64,000 nucleotides of DNA from Phycisphaerae bacterium (GCA_014192545.1 BJHL01000001.1:827116-891115), one strand, 5' to 3'; numbered from the stretch's first letter, positions 7,419 to 16,569 are shown. The notes: generated by a model from the sequence alone, not told the origin. Program-made: numbers and translations.

Positions 7419-9053
7419 TTACTCCGGTCGCATCAGCGGGAACAGGACCACGTCGCGGATGGTGCGTTGGTTGGTGAGGAGCATGGTGAGGCGGTCGATG
7501 CCTAGGCCCATGCCGCCGGCGGGGGGCATGCCGACTCGCAGGGCGCGCAGGAAGTCGTGGTCCATCGTGCGGTAGGTGTTTTCTTCGGCGTTCTTTTCGG
7601 CGTCGATGCCGGTGAGCTGTTCGCGGAATTTGGCTTCCTGGATATCGGGGTCGTTGAGCTCGGTGTAGTGGGGGGCGATTTCCATGCCGGCGATGAAGAG
7701 GTCGGCGCGGTCGGCGAGCATGGGGTTGTCGCGCTTGGGGCGCGTGAGGGGGCTGATGGCGGCGGGGTAATCGGTGATGAATGTCGGCGTGCTGTGGTCG
7801 AGCTGGGCTTCGCCGCCTTTTTCTTTGTCTTCGAAGAGTTCGTTGACGGCGAGGATGGGGTCCATGTTGGCGATAGCGGCAGCGTGCTTGGGCATGCGCT
7901 GGGCGAGGGTGGCTTTGACCTTGGCGGTGTCGAGCATGGAGAAGCCCCAGGCTTTTTCGAAGAGGTCGGAGTAGCTGCGACGGGCGAAGGGCTTGCTGTA
8001 GTTGATGGAGAGGTCGCCGAAGGGGAGGATGGCGTCGCCCCCTTGACTGCTCAAGGCAGAGCCGGCGTTGCAGCAGAGAACTGTCGCGCACGCGCGGATG
8101 AGGCTTTCGGTCATTTCCATCACGGTTTCGACATCGCCGAATGCGTGGTAGGCCTCGAGCATGGTGAACTCGGGGTTGTGCTGCTTGTCGAGGCCTTCGT
8201 TGCGGAAGTTGCGGTTGACTTCGAAGACTTTGGGGAAGCCGCCCACGAGCAGGCGCTTGAGATAAAGCTCGGGGGCGACGCGCATGAAGAGGTTGATGTC
8301 GAGGGCGTTCATCTTGGTGACAAACGGCCGGGCTGCGGCACCGCCTGCGAGCGACTGGAGCATGGGCGTTTCGACTTCCATGTAGCCGCGTGAGTGCATG
8401 AAGGTGCGCACGGTGCTGACGATGGTGCTGCGCTGCTCGAAGACTTTGGCGGTGTCGGGGTTGACCCACAGGTCGAGATAGCGCTGGCGGTAGCGGAGTT
8501 CGACATCGCTCAGCCCAGCGTGTTTTTCGGGTGGCGGCACCATGCACTTGGCGGCGGGCTGGATGCTGCTGGCCCACACAGTCACTTCGCCGGTTTTGGT
8601 GCGCATCAGGCGACCTTCGGCGACGATGACATCGCCCATGTCGGTGAGTTTGGCGAAGCTGAAGGCGGTGGCGTCGCAATCGCGCTGTGAGATGGCGACT
8701 TGGATATCGCCTGCGTGGTCGCGCACGTTGAGCCAGATGAGTTTGCCGTTGTCGCGCAGCAGCACGATGCGGCCTGCGACTTTGACGGTTGGGCGCGTGT
8801 CGATGTAGCCGGGCGTTTTGCCATTGGCTTGGTGGTCTTTGTCCGCGGCTTCGTCGTACGTGGCGCGGGCGGCGGTGCTGGTGAGGATGTTTTCGCTGCG
8901 CGAGCCGTAGGGCTCGAGGCCCAAGGCGCGAACGCCCTCGCGGTTTTTGCCGCGCTGGGCGATGAGGTCAGCGGCGGGCAGGGCTGGCTGAGCCGGGGGC
9001 TGGTTGGCTGGCTGGTTGGCGGGGGTGTTGGGAGTATTTGGTGTGTTGGTCAT
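7419..9053 (-). CDS. lysS: Lysine--tRNA ligase (class II)
   Basis: 544 residues, slightly longer than the typical 500 because of an Asn/Pro/Gln-rich N-terminal tail (about 30 residues: MTNTPNTPNTPANQPANQ...). An OB-fold anticodon-binding domain follows (about 80-190, KVAGRIVLLRDNGKLIWLNV), then the class II catalytic core. Motif 2 is seen at FEVNRNFRNEGLD, TMLEAYHAFGD is typical for LysS, and motif 3 is GMGLGIDRLTMLLT. It charges tRNA-Lys with lysine in the cytosol. It is transcribed away from the tRNA-Val gene 87 bp upstream. A tRNA-Lys gene lies elsewhere in this window at 16.8 kb. Confidence 0.96.
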   Translation of the reverse strand: MTNTPNTPNTPANQPANQPPAQPALPAADLIAQRGKNREGVRALGLEPYGSRSENILTSTAARATYDEAADKDHQANGKTPGYIDTRPTVKVAGRIVLLRDNGKLIWLNVRDHAGDIQVAISQRDCDATAFSFAKLTDMGDVIVAEGRLMRTKTGEVTVWASSIQPAAKCMVPPPEKHAGLSDVELRYRQRYLDLWVNPDTAKVFEQRSTIVSTVRTFMHSRGYMEVETPMLQSLAGGAAARPFVTKMNALDINLFMRVAPELYLKRLLVGGFPKVFEVNRNFRNEGLDKQHNPEFTMLEAYHAFGDVETVMEMTESLIRACATVLCCNAGSALSSQGGDAILPFGDLSINYSKPFARRSYSDLFEKAWGFSMLDTAKVKATLAQRMPKHAAAIANMDPILAVNELFEDKEKGGEAQLDHSTPTFITDYPAAISPLTRPKRDNPMLADRADLFIAGMEIAPHYTELNDPDIQEAKFREQLTGIDAEKNAEENTYRTMDHDFLRALRVGMPPAGGMGLGIDRLTMLLTNQRTIRDVVLFPLMRPE

Positions 9054-9140
9054 AGGACAACGCAGAATAGGGGAGGAAAACGGGGGTGCGCGTGCAGGTG
9101 CTGTGCAGCGGCAACGGCGCGACTAAACTGCTAGCAATTC

Positions 9141-9213
9141 GGGCGAGTAGCTCAGCGGCTAGAGCATCCGCCTTACACGCGGAGGGTCCAGGGTTCGAAT
9201 CCCTGCTTGCCCA
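9141..9213 (+). tRNA. tRNA-Val (anticodon TAC)
   Basis: A 73-nt cloverleaf. The acceptor stem GGGCGAG pairs with CTTGCCC (one G-U), with discriminator A at 9213. The anticodon stem TCCGC/GCGGA encloses loop CTTACAC, giving anticodon TAC. The T arm contains GGTTCGAATCC. CCA is not encoded. Confidence 0.97.
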
Positions 9214-9220
9214 TTTCAGA

Positions 9221-9318
9221 AGGCACTAGGGATTAGGGATTGGGCACTAGGGTGAAGGCACTTGGTGCGAGCGGGATTTGTCTTTACCCTGATGCCTAGT
9301 GCCCAGTCCCCAGTGCCT
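9221..9318. repeat. Heptamer array arranged as a long inverted repeat
   Basis: The left arm (9221-9253) is built from 7-bp units such as GGATTAG and GCACTAG. The right arm (9286-9318) is its imperfect reverse complement, matching about 25 of 33 positions. The pair would form a long hairpin between tRNA-Val and waaA, ending 6 bp before the waaA start codon, so it may cover the waaA ribosome binding site. Confidence 0.75.
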
Positions 9319-9324
9319 GCTTGT

Positions 9325-10563
9325 ATGTCTTTCCTCGATCTTTTCTACATTCCCCTTGCACTAGTCACGGCGCCGATGTGGGCGATGAAGAGGCGTGGTG
9401 GGTGGGGTGGGCGATTTGGCAAGGGTGATGTGCTTGGCAAGAAGACCAAGCCGCGGGTGATGGTGCATGCGGTGTCGGTGGGTGAGGTTTCGGCGCTGCG
9501 GGCGTTGGTGCCTGTGTTGTTGCGCGAGGCTGAGGTGGTGATTACGACGACCACTGATACGGGCATGGCGCGGGCGAAGGAGTTGTTTGGGGCGACGTGC
9601 CGGGTTGAGCGGTATCCGTTGGATTTTTCGTGGAGCGTGAAGCGATTTCTGGATCGGGTTGCGCCTGATGTTGTGGTGCTAGTCGAGCTTGAAGTGTGGC
9701 CGCAGTTTGTGGATGCGTGTCATGCGCGCGGCGTGCCGATTTGCATTATCAATGGTCGGTTGAGTGCGAGGAGCTTCAAGGGATACAGCCGGATTGCGGG
9801 CTTTTTCGGCACGCGATTGCAGAAGCTGGCGTTTGCGGCGGTGCAAGATGGCGAGTATGCGAAGCGATTTGAAGCACTTGGATTGGCGAGTGACAAGTGT
9901 TTGATTTCGGGCACGATGAAGTGGGATGGTGCGGGGCTGGTGGATGAGGTGTCTGGCGCGAGTGAGCTTGCGCAGCAGATGGGGATTGATCGCAGCAAGC
10001 CGCTGGTGGTGGCGGGGAGCACGGCGGAAGATGAAGAGGCGATGTTGGTGCGGGCCTTGCCGAAGGGTGTGCAGCTTTTGTGTGCGCCGCGGAAGCCGGA
10101 GCATTTTGAGGAGGCGGCGCGGGCGATGGGGGGGTGTGTGAGGAGGAGTGCGATGCAGGTGGCTGATCCGGACCTTCGCCGGGCCTCAGGTCCGGCGTCG
10201 GGGTTGTTTCTATTAGATACGATTGGGGAGTTGCGGAAGGCGTATGCGTTGGCGGATGTGGTGGTGGTGGGGCGGAGTTTTGGGACGTTGTATGGGAGCG
10301 ATCCGATCGAGCCGGTTGCGTTGGGGAAGGCGACGATTATTGGACCATCGACGAGTGATTTTGCGCAGAATGTGCGCGATTTGGTGGCTGGCGGCGGATT
10401 GATTCAAACTTCGCGCGAGCAGCTTTCGGGATTGTTGGTGGAGTTGCTGGCGGATGCGACTCGGCGGAAGCGGTTGGGCGAAGCGGGGCGCGCGGTGATT
10501 CGCGAGCGGCAAGGCGCGTCGGAGCGGCATGCTGAGATGATTTTGACGCTGGCGAATCGATAG
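9325..10563 (+). CDS. waaA: 3-deoxy-D-manno-octulosonic acid transferase (GT30)
   Basis: 412 residues from ATG 9325 (MSFLDLFYIPLALVTAPMWA); earlier in-frame starts lie inside the inverted repeat. The N-terminal hydrophobic anchor is followed by the GT30 hallmarks HAVSVGEVSALRALVP and ELEVWPQFVDACHARG, and by the Kdo-transferase C-terminal motifs (LLDTIGELRKAYALADVVVVGRS and PVALGKATIIGPSTSDF region). It transfers Kdo from CMP-Kdo to lipid A precursor at the inner face of the inner membrane, which implies a diderm envelope with LPS. Residues about 278-293 (VADPDLRRASGPASG) are encoded by a dispersed palindromic repeat and sit in the variable linker before the LLDTIGEL strand. Confidence 0.9.
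   Translation: MSFLDLFYIPLALVTAPMWAMKRRGGWGGRFGKGDVLGKKTKPRVMVHAVSVGEVSALRALVPVLLREAEVVITTTTDTGMARAKELFGATCRVERYPLDFSWSVKRFLDRVAPDVVVLVELEVWPQFVDACHARGVPICIINGRLSARSFKGYSRIAGFFGTRLQKLAFAAVQDGEYAKRFEALGLASDKCLISGTMKWDGAGLVDEVSGASELAQQMGIDRSKPLVVAGSTAEDEEAMLVRALPKGVQLLCAPRKPEHFEEAARAMGGCVRRSAMQVADPDLRRASGPASGLFLLDTIGELRKAYALADVVVVGRSFGTLYGSDPIEPVALGKATIIGPSTSDFAQNVRDLVAGGGLIQTSREQLSGLLVELLADATRRKRLGEAGRAVIRERQGASERHAEMILTLANR
10165..10202 (+). repeat. 38-bp palindromic repeat inside waaA
   Basis: It begins GATCCGGACCTTCGCC and ends GGTCCGGCGTCGGG. The arms CCGGAC / GTCCGG form a stem. It is 34/38 identical to the intergenic copy at 24909-24946. It is read in frame by waaA and adds about 13 residues to a linker. 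Confidence 0.8.
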
Positions 10564-10610
10564 GTTTTTGTATGGATATCAGAGAAACGTGTGAGAAAAA
10601 CCTTGGCGTC

Positions 10611-10638
10611 CTGACGAATCCCGACTTGTGCGTATAGT
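10611..10638 (+). promoter_or_regulatory. Candidate sigma-70 promoter for the subtilase gene
   Basis: A CTGACG hexamer and a TATAGT hexamer are separated by 16 bp. Transcription would start near 10645, leaving a leader of about 190 nt. The call rests on hexamer resemblance only. Confidence 0.35.
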
Positions 10639-10674
10639 GGGAATTGGAGAAGATAGGAACAGGATGAAGCGGGA

Positions 10675-10816
10675 CCCGTAAGGCAGTTTGAGCCACGACG
10701 GGCAAAAAGCGGAAGCGGCGTGTGCGCGTGGAAACACGGAAAGCACACAGACCCGACGCCCCGTTCCAGCCAACTGTGTTTGTTTTGAAGCAGTAACCCT
10801 GTTCTATGAACGGGGC
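10675..10816 (+). promoter_or_regulatory. Structured leader RNA of the subtilase gene (candidate riboswitch or thermosensor)
   Basis: Three successive structures can be drawn. The first is CCCGT (10675-10679)/ACGGG (10698-10702) enclosing GGC/GCC. The second is GTGTGC (10720-10725)/GCACAC (10743-10748) enclosing a CGTG-GAAA-CACG hairpin with a GNRA tetraloop. The third is GCCCCGTTC (10758-10766) pairing perfectly with GAACGGGGC (10808-10816), just 5' of the GGAG ribosome binding site near 10823. A short local hairpin GTTC-tat-GAAC (10801-10811) competes with the last helix. No known riboswitch consensus fits by eye. Confidence 0.5.
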
Positions 10817-10833
10817 GAGATTGGAGTCTTCGT

Positions 10834-13800
10834 ATGTCGCCGAGCCGTACACGCCGACTGTTCGAGAAGGCCACCAGTGTTGTTTCTCGTCTGGTGACAA
10901 CCAGCGGCAACTCTGTGGAAACATTGGAACCCCGTCAGCTGCTGTCGGGCGATGTGCTGCCGGCGATTGCGGAATGGAGCCAGTGGGGCGGCGCGCCCGT
11001 GGCGGCGGTGCGAGGTTCGTATATCGTCACGTTTGACGATCAGATGAGCAACGACAACGCGGTGCTTGCAGCACGCGATGTGGCAAGCGCTTTGGGTATT
11101 CGCGCGTGGGATGTGAAGTCAATTGCGCGCGGCCAATACGCGATGTTCAGCACTGATTCGCGACTGACGCTTGAGCAGGCGCAGGCGGTATCGGAGATTG
11201 TTCCGGGCGTGCGCTGGGTTGAGCCCAACCAAGTCTTCAAGTCACAGCGAGTGCCGAATGATCCGTTGTACGGCAATCAGTATTGGCTGAACAACAACGG
11301 CCAGACGCTGGTGGGCGTTCCTCAGGGAACGGATCCGGGTACGGCGGGTGCGGACGTGCGGGCCGAGAGCGTGTGGGATATCACGATTGGTTCGCGCAAC
11401 GTGATTGTCGGGATCATCGATACGGGCGTGGACATTGATCACCCCGATCTTCGCAACAACATTTGGACCAACCCCGGCGAAATTGCGGGCGATGGCATTG
11501 ACAATGACAACAACGGTTACACCGACGACGTCAACGGATTTGACTTTGGCGAGTTTGACAACAATCCGCGTGACACAGAAGGGCACGGCACGGCGGTGGC
11601 AGGCATGGTCGGCGCCGTTGGCAACAACGGCATCGGTGTGTCGGGCATCAACTGGCTTGTGTCGCTGCTGCCATTGAAGATCGCGGATGCAAGCGGCGCG
11701 CTTCGTACTGACGCCATCATTCAGGCCCATGACTACGCAACGCTGATGCGTCAGCGCGGTTTCGCGGTTGATGTGACGAGCAACAGCTACGGCAGCTTTG
11801 CGCCGGACTTCTACACTGACGACAACCCCAACGGGATCGTGGGCGAGCAGGCAGCAATTGACCGATACATTGCCGCTGGTGGCATCTTCGTGGCAAGCGC
11901 GGGCAACGGCCGCGCGGGTGGCGACAACATCGGTGATAACAACGATGTGATTCCCCAGTATCCTGCGTCGTATCCCAATCCTGGTATCTTGACGATCGCG
12001 GCAACCGACAACGACGACGCGCTGGCCACGTTCAGCAACTTCGGCGTTCAGACGGTGGACTTGGCGGCTCCGGGCGTGAACACATATACCACGCAGGTGG
12101 GCGGCGGGTATCAGTACATCGACGGCACAAGCTTCTCAGGCCCGCTGGTTGCCGGCATTGCGGCGCTCATCAAGAGCGTGAAGCCGACGGCAAGTGCAGT
12201 TGAAGTTCGCGAGATTCTGTTCAACACGTCTGATCCGCTGCCGACACTGCAAGGCAAGATCGCAAGCGGCGGCCGAGTAAACGCGCTGAGGGCGGTGCAA
12301 GCGGCTTTGTCTGATGGACCGGTGGTGCAGGCGGTAAATCCTGGTCCGGTGACGACGCAGCTTGACCCGAACACGGGATTGCCGATCACTTCGTTTACCG
12401 TGAGTTTCAGCGAAACGGTGGACAACAATCCGGCGTTCTTCAACAGCAGCGCGGTGCAACTGCGAGCTGATGGCACGGACAACACGTTCGGCACGATTGA
12501 CGACGTGACGATTCCGGTGACGTCGGTTGTGCGTAGCATGACGAATCCGCGTCAGGCCACGATCAACCTGAATCTCGGCTCGTTTGGCGGACGTCTGCCC
12601 CTTGACACTCTGCAACTGACGCTTCTTGCGACGGGCTTCCGTGACAGCACGGGCAACCGTTTGAATGGCAATACATCAAGCGGCACGAACGATGTGCGCA
12701 CGATTCGTGTCGTGAACACGGGTGGCGACAACGAGGGCAACGACACTACCGCTCTGGCGACGACTGTCAACTTCAACGCGAGCGGAGAGGCGACGTTTGC
12801 GGGCGTGTTTGTGGGCAACGGGTCGCAGGGCGCGTTGGATGTTGACTTGTACCGGTTCGACTTGCCGCGAGGCGGACAGATCACGGCGGAAGTTGTCGCG
12901 AAGCGGCTGCCGGGCGGAAGCACGCTTGACAGCGTGCTGCGATTGTTTGATGCGTCAGGAACGCAGATTGCAGTCAACGATCAGTTCTTCGGACAAGATT
13001 CGTTCATCGACTTCTATGTTCGCACGGCGGGCACGTATTACATCGGCGTGTCGGGTTTTGGCAACAGCACCTACACGGCAACGAATCTGTCAGGCCGGAC
13101 GGGCCCGCAAAGCCAAGGCGCGTACACGCTCAAGGTCGGAACGCAACTTGCTCGCAACGACATTGTCGATTACACCGGCGCGGGCAACGCGGTGGCGGGT
13201 CAGCCGGCATTTCCGATCAACATTCCGCGCGGGGGCGAGCCCAATCCGCCGGCGAGCACGGCGACGCAAGGCACCAGCAGCGTGGGCATTTCGATCTTGG
13301 ACACGCGTGAAGTGCTTGACGTGAACGTCAGCATCAACATTCAGCACACGAATGTGAGCGATCTAGAGATCAGTCTGATTGGTCCGGACAACACGACGGT
13401 GTTGCTGTTTAATCGTCGGGGCGGCAACAACGCCGACCTTGGCACGCGCAACGGCAGCGGTGCGGTCCTGACGTACACGACGTTTGACGACGAATCGGTG
13501 GGATCACCGATTGCTTCAGCGGCGGCGCCGTTTAGCGGCTCGTTCGCGCCAGAAGTCGGCAACGGCCTCAGTGCGTTTGACGGCAAGCGGCTGTCAGGCA
13601 CGTGGACGCTGCTTGTTCGCGATCAGCGGGCGACGGCCAACGGCCGGATCATTGATTGGCGGATGAACATTGAGTACCGCAACGACACGTTCGGCACGAA
13701 TGAAAGCAACGACACGATCAACACGGCCACGAACCTGACGCAGGTGAACGGGACTGGCAGCGAAACGCGCGATGCGTTTATCGGTGACGGCGCTTTCGGC

Positions 13801-16563
13801 GGGCTGGATCGCGACGCCTTCGGATTCAACGCCGATGCGGGCGCGACGATCAATATCACCGCACAGCCCACGCAAGCCGTTTCGCAAGGTGGCAACCCCA
13901 TCGCTGGCACGGCTGTGCTCAATACCGCACTGCGTCTGTTTGACAGCCAGGGAATTGAAATTGCCCTGAGCAACCTCGACAACACGCTCAACAGCAGCAT
14001 TTTGAATTACGTGGTGCCGAATGCAGGGAGGTACTTCATCGTCGTGAGCGAAAGCAGCAACGTTGCGTATAGCGTGTTGCAGCCTTCGACCGGCACCGCG
14101 GCAAGCACGACTGGAAACTATCGCCTGACGGTGAACGTTGCGGCTGGTGTGAGCGACGGCAGAACAACGCTTGATGGAGACTTGGTTGATGTCAGCGTGA
14201 CTTCGACAGGGACCTTGGGTGGCGAGTCGGCTTCGCCCCGTTTGCGGTACTCGAACGTCGAGTTCCTGGGCACCTCGGGTGTGAATTCGTTCCTCGGCGC
14301 AACGGCGGGCGGCATCGGGTTCGTGAATTCGGATGATCAGAGCCAGTTGCCCTTCTCGGTGACGAGCGAGAGCGACATGGTCAACAACCGTGCGAAGACC
14401 AACGGCAGCTATCGCGGCTTGAAGGTTGAGCGAACGCTGAGCTACGCCAAGAGCGATGGATTTATCGCCATCGACGTGTTCCTGACGAATACGACCGCGA
14501 CGACGCTGACGGGCGTTTCGTGGATGGAAGGTTTCAATCCTGATCCGGCTCTGAGCCTGAACGAAGGCACCGGCTCGACGGCGAATGATCGCAGCGCGGA
14601 CGGCCGGGTTGTGCAGGCTCGCTATACCAATAACGTTTTCCAAGCTGGCTTGTTTGGCGCGATGGCGATCTCCCCCAGCAGTGCCGGTGCTGGTCGTGCG
14701 TTGATTTTGCCGGCGAACTTCACAGTGCGTGACTCGGGTCAACTCCTGACGCTGGCTGCAGCCGATCCGGATGGCGCCAGCAGCGACAGCCAGCTTGCTG
14801 TGTCGTTTGACGTTGGTGACCTGACGGCGGGCACTTCGCGTGTTCTGCGGTATTTTGTATTCTTCGCCACCAGCCAGGGTCAGCTTGATGGTTTGGTTGC
14901 TCAAGTGAACAACAACACGGGTTCGGGATTCTTGACGGGCAGTACGGGCATTGTTTCGAAAGAGACCTTGTCGACGGGCCAGCAAGTTTCGAACTATCCG
15001 TACCGGCTGTACTACCCCGAAGGCTTCAATGGTGCGAACATCTTCAGCTTCATTCCGCTGACGAACCCCAACAACCAGCCGGTGCGCGTGGTTGTGATTC
15101 AGCGGTTTGAAGGTGTCGTCAACGCCGCGAATCGTGATCGTGTGGCTTCGTTTGAATATCGCGACACGGACAACAACGGCTCGCTTGAACGCGTGCTCGA
15201 TGTTGAAATCGGTGCGCTCGCTCGCCGAGGTGTGGACATCAATCGTCCTGAGACGTTTGCGGCTGGTGTCTATCCGGATGCGGACTCATCACCGATTCCG
15301 TCAGATCAACGCAACCGTGCGTACTCGCTTGAAATCCGCTCGACGCTGCCGGTTGCGGCCACGTTCAGCTACTACGACTTGGCACAGATCGCCAGCGGCC
15401 CGGTGGCCGTGGGCGAGAGCTTCACGCCTATCACTTCGCGTGAGTGGAGCTTTGCGAACGTGCAGAAGAGCGACCCGGGCGTGCAGAGTGGCGCAGCGGT
15501 CATCAACAGCTACATCTTGCTGCAGAATCCCAGCAACACGCTGGTTCGCGCAGAAGTTCGGCTCTTCTACTACGATCCTACCAACCCCAACAATCCCAAC
15601 AACAACCGCGTGTATCGCGTCATTCGCGATGTGCCGGCGTTTGGCCGATCGGGCGTGTATATGAGCGAGTTCCAACTTGCTGACGACCTGACCGATACGC
15701 CTGAGATTTTCGCGAGCATTCCTAACGGCGTGTACGGCGTGACGGTTGTGGCTGACGGCCCGCTGGTCGCAGCGCAGTCGACGTACGACCCCAGCAAGCG
15801 TCAGGCAACGGGCACGATTGGTGCAGACAACCTGGGCACGACGGCGGGTATCCTGCCTGAAGGCCAGTTTGGTCAACGCAACACCACGGAAAGCGTGGGC
15901 ATTCTGAACTCCACGAGCACGGCGACAACGGTTGCCTTGACGTTCTCGTTCCAGAATGGCTCGTCTGTTCGTCAAGAAGTGCAGGTGCCTGCCAACAGCC
16001 ACCGCACGTTCAATGTCAGCAGTATTCCCAACTTCCCGACGGCTCAGCCCTACGGCATTCGCTACTCCAGTGCGACGCCTGTCTCGGTCAATCTCAACTC
16101 ACCGGTTTCGGCGAGTGGATCGAACTTCAGCGATGCATTCAGCGTGACTGACTCGAGCAAGGCCTACACGTACTGGGGCTTTGGTGAAGGCTTCCGCCCG
16201 GGTGACAACGTTGACTTCAATGGCAGCCTGCCTGGCGTGCAGCGGCACCCTGGTTTGACGGAAACGCTGCGTCTCTACAACCCGCAAGCGACGCCGGTTG
16301 TGGTTGAGATCACATTCAACTTCGATGCGGTCGGTGGTGCGGGCAGCGAAACCTACCGCCGCACGCTGCCGGCTCGGTTGGTGACGGAGTTGAACATCGA
16401 CCAGTTCATCCAGGGCAACCGCCGGGCGACGAACCAGTCGTTTGGTATCTTCATCAAGGCACCGCAGCCGATTGTGGCATCGATGAATCACATCGACCTG
16501 CTGTTCCCGGGTGGATTTGCAACGCTGGGCACGCCGCTGGGGATTGTGTCGCAGTTGACGTAA
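10834..16563 (+). CDS. Giant exported subtilisin-like (S8) protease with LEPR-XLL N-terminus
   Basis: 1909 residues. The N-terminus lacks a classic signal peptide but has the planctomycete LEPR-XLL element (LEPRQLLSG at 31-39), regarded as a secretion/surface-targeting mark. An I9-like propeptide follows (about 55-140), then an S8 domain with triad Asp196 (IIDTGVD), His251 (EGHGTAVAG), Ser433 (GTSFSGP) and oxyanion Asn358 (SAGNG). Next come a first pre-peptidase C-terminal (PPC) domain at about 640-770, a proprotein-convertase P domain at about 795-950 (TREVLDVNVSINIQHTNVSDL), and a second PPC at about 960-1105. The last 800 residues contain repeated beta-rich modules (YNPQATPVVVEITF, LQNPSNTLVRAEVRLF) that I cannot name. 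It is probably an extracellular or surface protease. ATG 10834 is preceded by a GGAG box 8 bp upstream. Confidence 0.88.
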   Translation: MSPSRTRRLFEKATSVVSRLVTTSGNSVETLEPRQLLSGDVLPAIAEWSQWGGAPVAAVRGSYIVTFDDQMSNDNAVLAARDVASALGIRAWDVKSIARGQYAMFSTDSRLTLEQAQAVSEIVPGVRWVEPNQVFKSQRVPNDPLYGNQYWLNNNGQTLVGVPQGTDPGTAGADVRAESVWDITIGSRNVIVGIIDTGVDIDHPDLRNNIWTNPGEIAGDGIDNDNNGYTDDVNGFDFGEFDNNPRDTEGHGTAVAGMVGAVGNNGIGVSGINWLVSLLPLKIADASGALRTDAIIQAHDYATLMRQRGFAVDVTSNSYGSFAPDFYTDDNPNGIVGEQAAIDRYIAAGGIFVASAGNGRAGGDNIGDNNDVIPQYPASYPNPGILTIAATDNDDALATFSNFGVQTVDLAAPGVNTYTTQVGGGYQYIDGTSFSGPLVAGIAALIKSVKPTASAVEVREILFNTSDPLPTLQGKIASGGRVNALRAVQAALSDGPVVQAVNPGPVTTQLDPNTGLPITSFTVSFSETVDNNPAFFNSSAVQLRADGTDNTFGTIDDVTIPVTSVVRSMTNPRQATINLNLGSFGGRLPLDTLQLTLLATGFRDSTGNRLNGNTSSGTNDVRTIRVVNTGGDNEGNDTTALATTVNFNASGEATFAGVFVGNGSQGALDVDLYRFDLPRGGQITAEVVAKRLPGGSTLDSVLRLFDASGTQIAVNDQFFGQDSFIDFYVRTAGTYYIGVSGFGNSTYTATNLSGRTGPQSQGAYTLKVGTQLARNDIVDYTGAGNAVAGQPAFPINIPRGGEPNPPASTATQGTSSVGISILDTREVLDVNVSINIQHTNVSDLEISLIGPDNTTVLLFNRRGGNNADLGTRNGSGAVLTYTTFDDESVGSPIASAAAPFSGSFAPEVGNGLSAFDGKRLSGTWTLLVRDQRATANGRIIDWRMNIEYRNDTFGTNESNDTINTATNLTQVNGTGSETRDAFIGDGAFGGLDRDAFGFNADAGATINITAQPTQAVSQGGNPIAGTAVLNTALRLFDSQGIEIALSNLDNTLNSSILNYVVPNAGRYFIVVSESSNVAYSVLQPSTGTAASTTGNYRLTVNVAAGVSDGRTTLDGDLVDVSVTSTGTLGGESASPRLRYSNVEFLGTSGVNSFLGATAGGIGFVNSDDQSQLPFSVTSESDMVNNRAKTNGSYRGLKVERTLSYAKSDGFIAIDVFLTNTTATTLTGVSWMEGFNPDPALSLNEGTGSTANDRSADGRVVQARYTNNVFQAGLFGAMAISPSSAGAGRALILPANFTVRDSGQLLTLAAADPDGASSDSQLAVSFDVGDLTAGTSRVLRYFVFFATSQGQLDGLVAQVNNNTGSGFLTGSTGIVSKETLSTGQQVSNYPYRLYYPEGFNGANIFSFIPLTNPNNQPVRVVVIQRFEGVVNAANRDRVASFEYRDTDNNGSLERVLDVEIGALARRGVDINRPETFAAGVYPDADSSPIPSDQRNRAYSLEIRSTLPVAATFSYYDLAQIASGPVAVGESFTPITSREWSFANVQKSDPGVQSGAAVINSYILLQNPSNTLVRAEVRLFYYDPTNPNNPNNNRVYRVIRDVPAFGRSGVYMSEFQLADDLTDTPEIFASIPNGVYGVTVVADGPLVAAQSTYDPSKRQATGTIGADNLGTTAGILPEGQFGQRNTTESVGILNSTSTATTVALTFSFQNGSSVRQEVQVPANSHRTFNVSSIPNFPTAQPYGIRYSSATPVSVNLNSPVSASGSNFSDAFSVTDSSKAYTYWGFGEGFRPGDNVDFNGSLPGVQRHPGLTETLRLYNPQATPVVVEITFNFDAVGGAGSETYRRTLPARLVTELNIDQFIQGNRRATNQSFGIFIKAPQPIVASMNHIDLLFPGGFATLGTPLGIVSQLT

Positions 16564-16569
16564 AGAAGA

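Noticed and set aside
7557..8393. A 278-residue open frame antisense to lysS
   Set aside because: The minus strand encodes a complete lysyl-tRNA synthetase with all class II motifs; the plus-strand frame has no recognisable domain.
10670..10760. Cyclic di-GMP-I riboswitch in the subtilase leader
   Set aside because: A GGCAAA segment and GAAA loop are present, but the tetraloop receptor and the conserved second half of the aptamer are missing. I list the leader as unclassified instead.
13594..14985. A 463-residue Arg/His-rich open frame antisense to the subtilase
   Set aside because: It is a shadow of the PPC and P-domain coding strand and contains no motif of its own.
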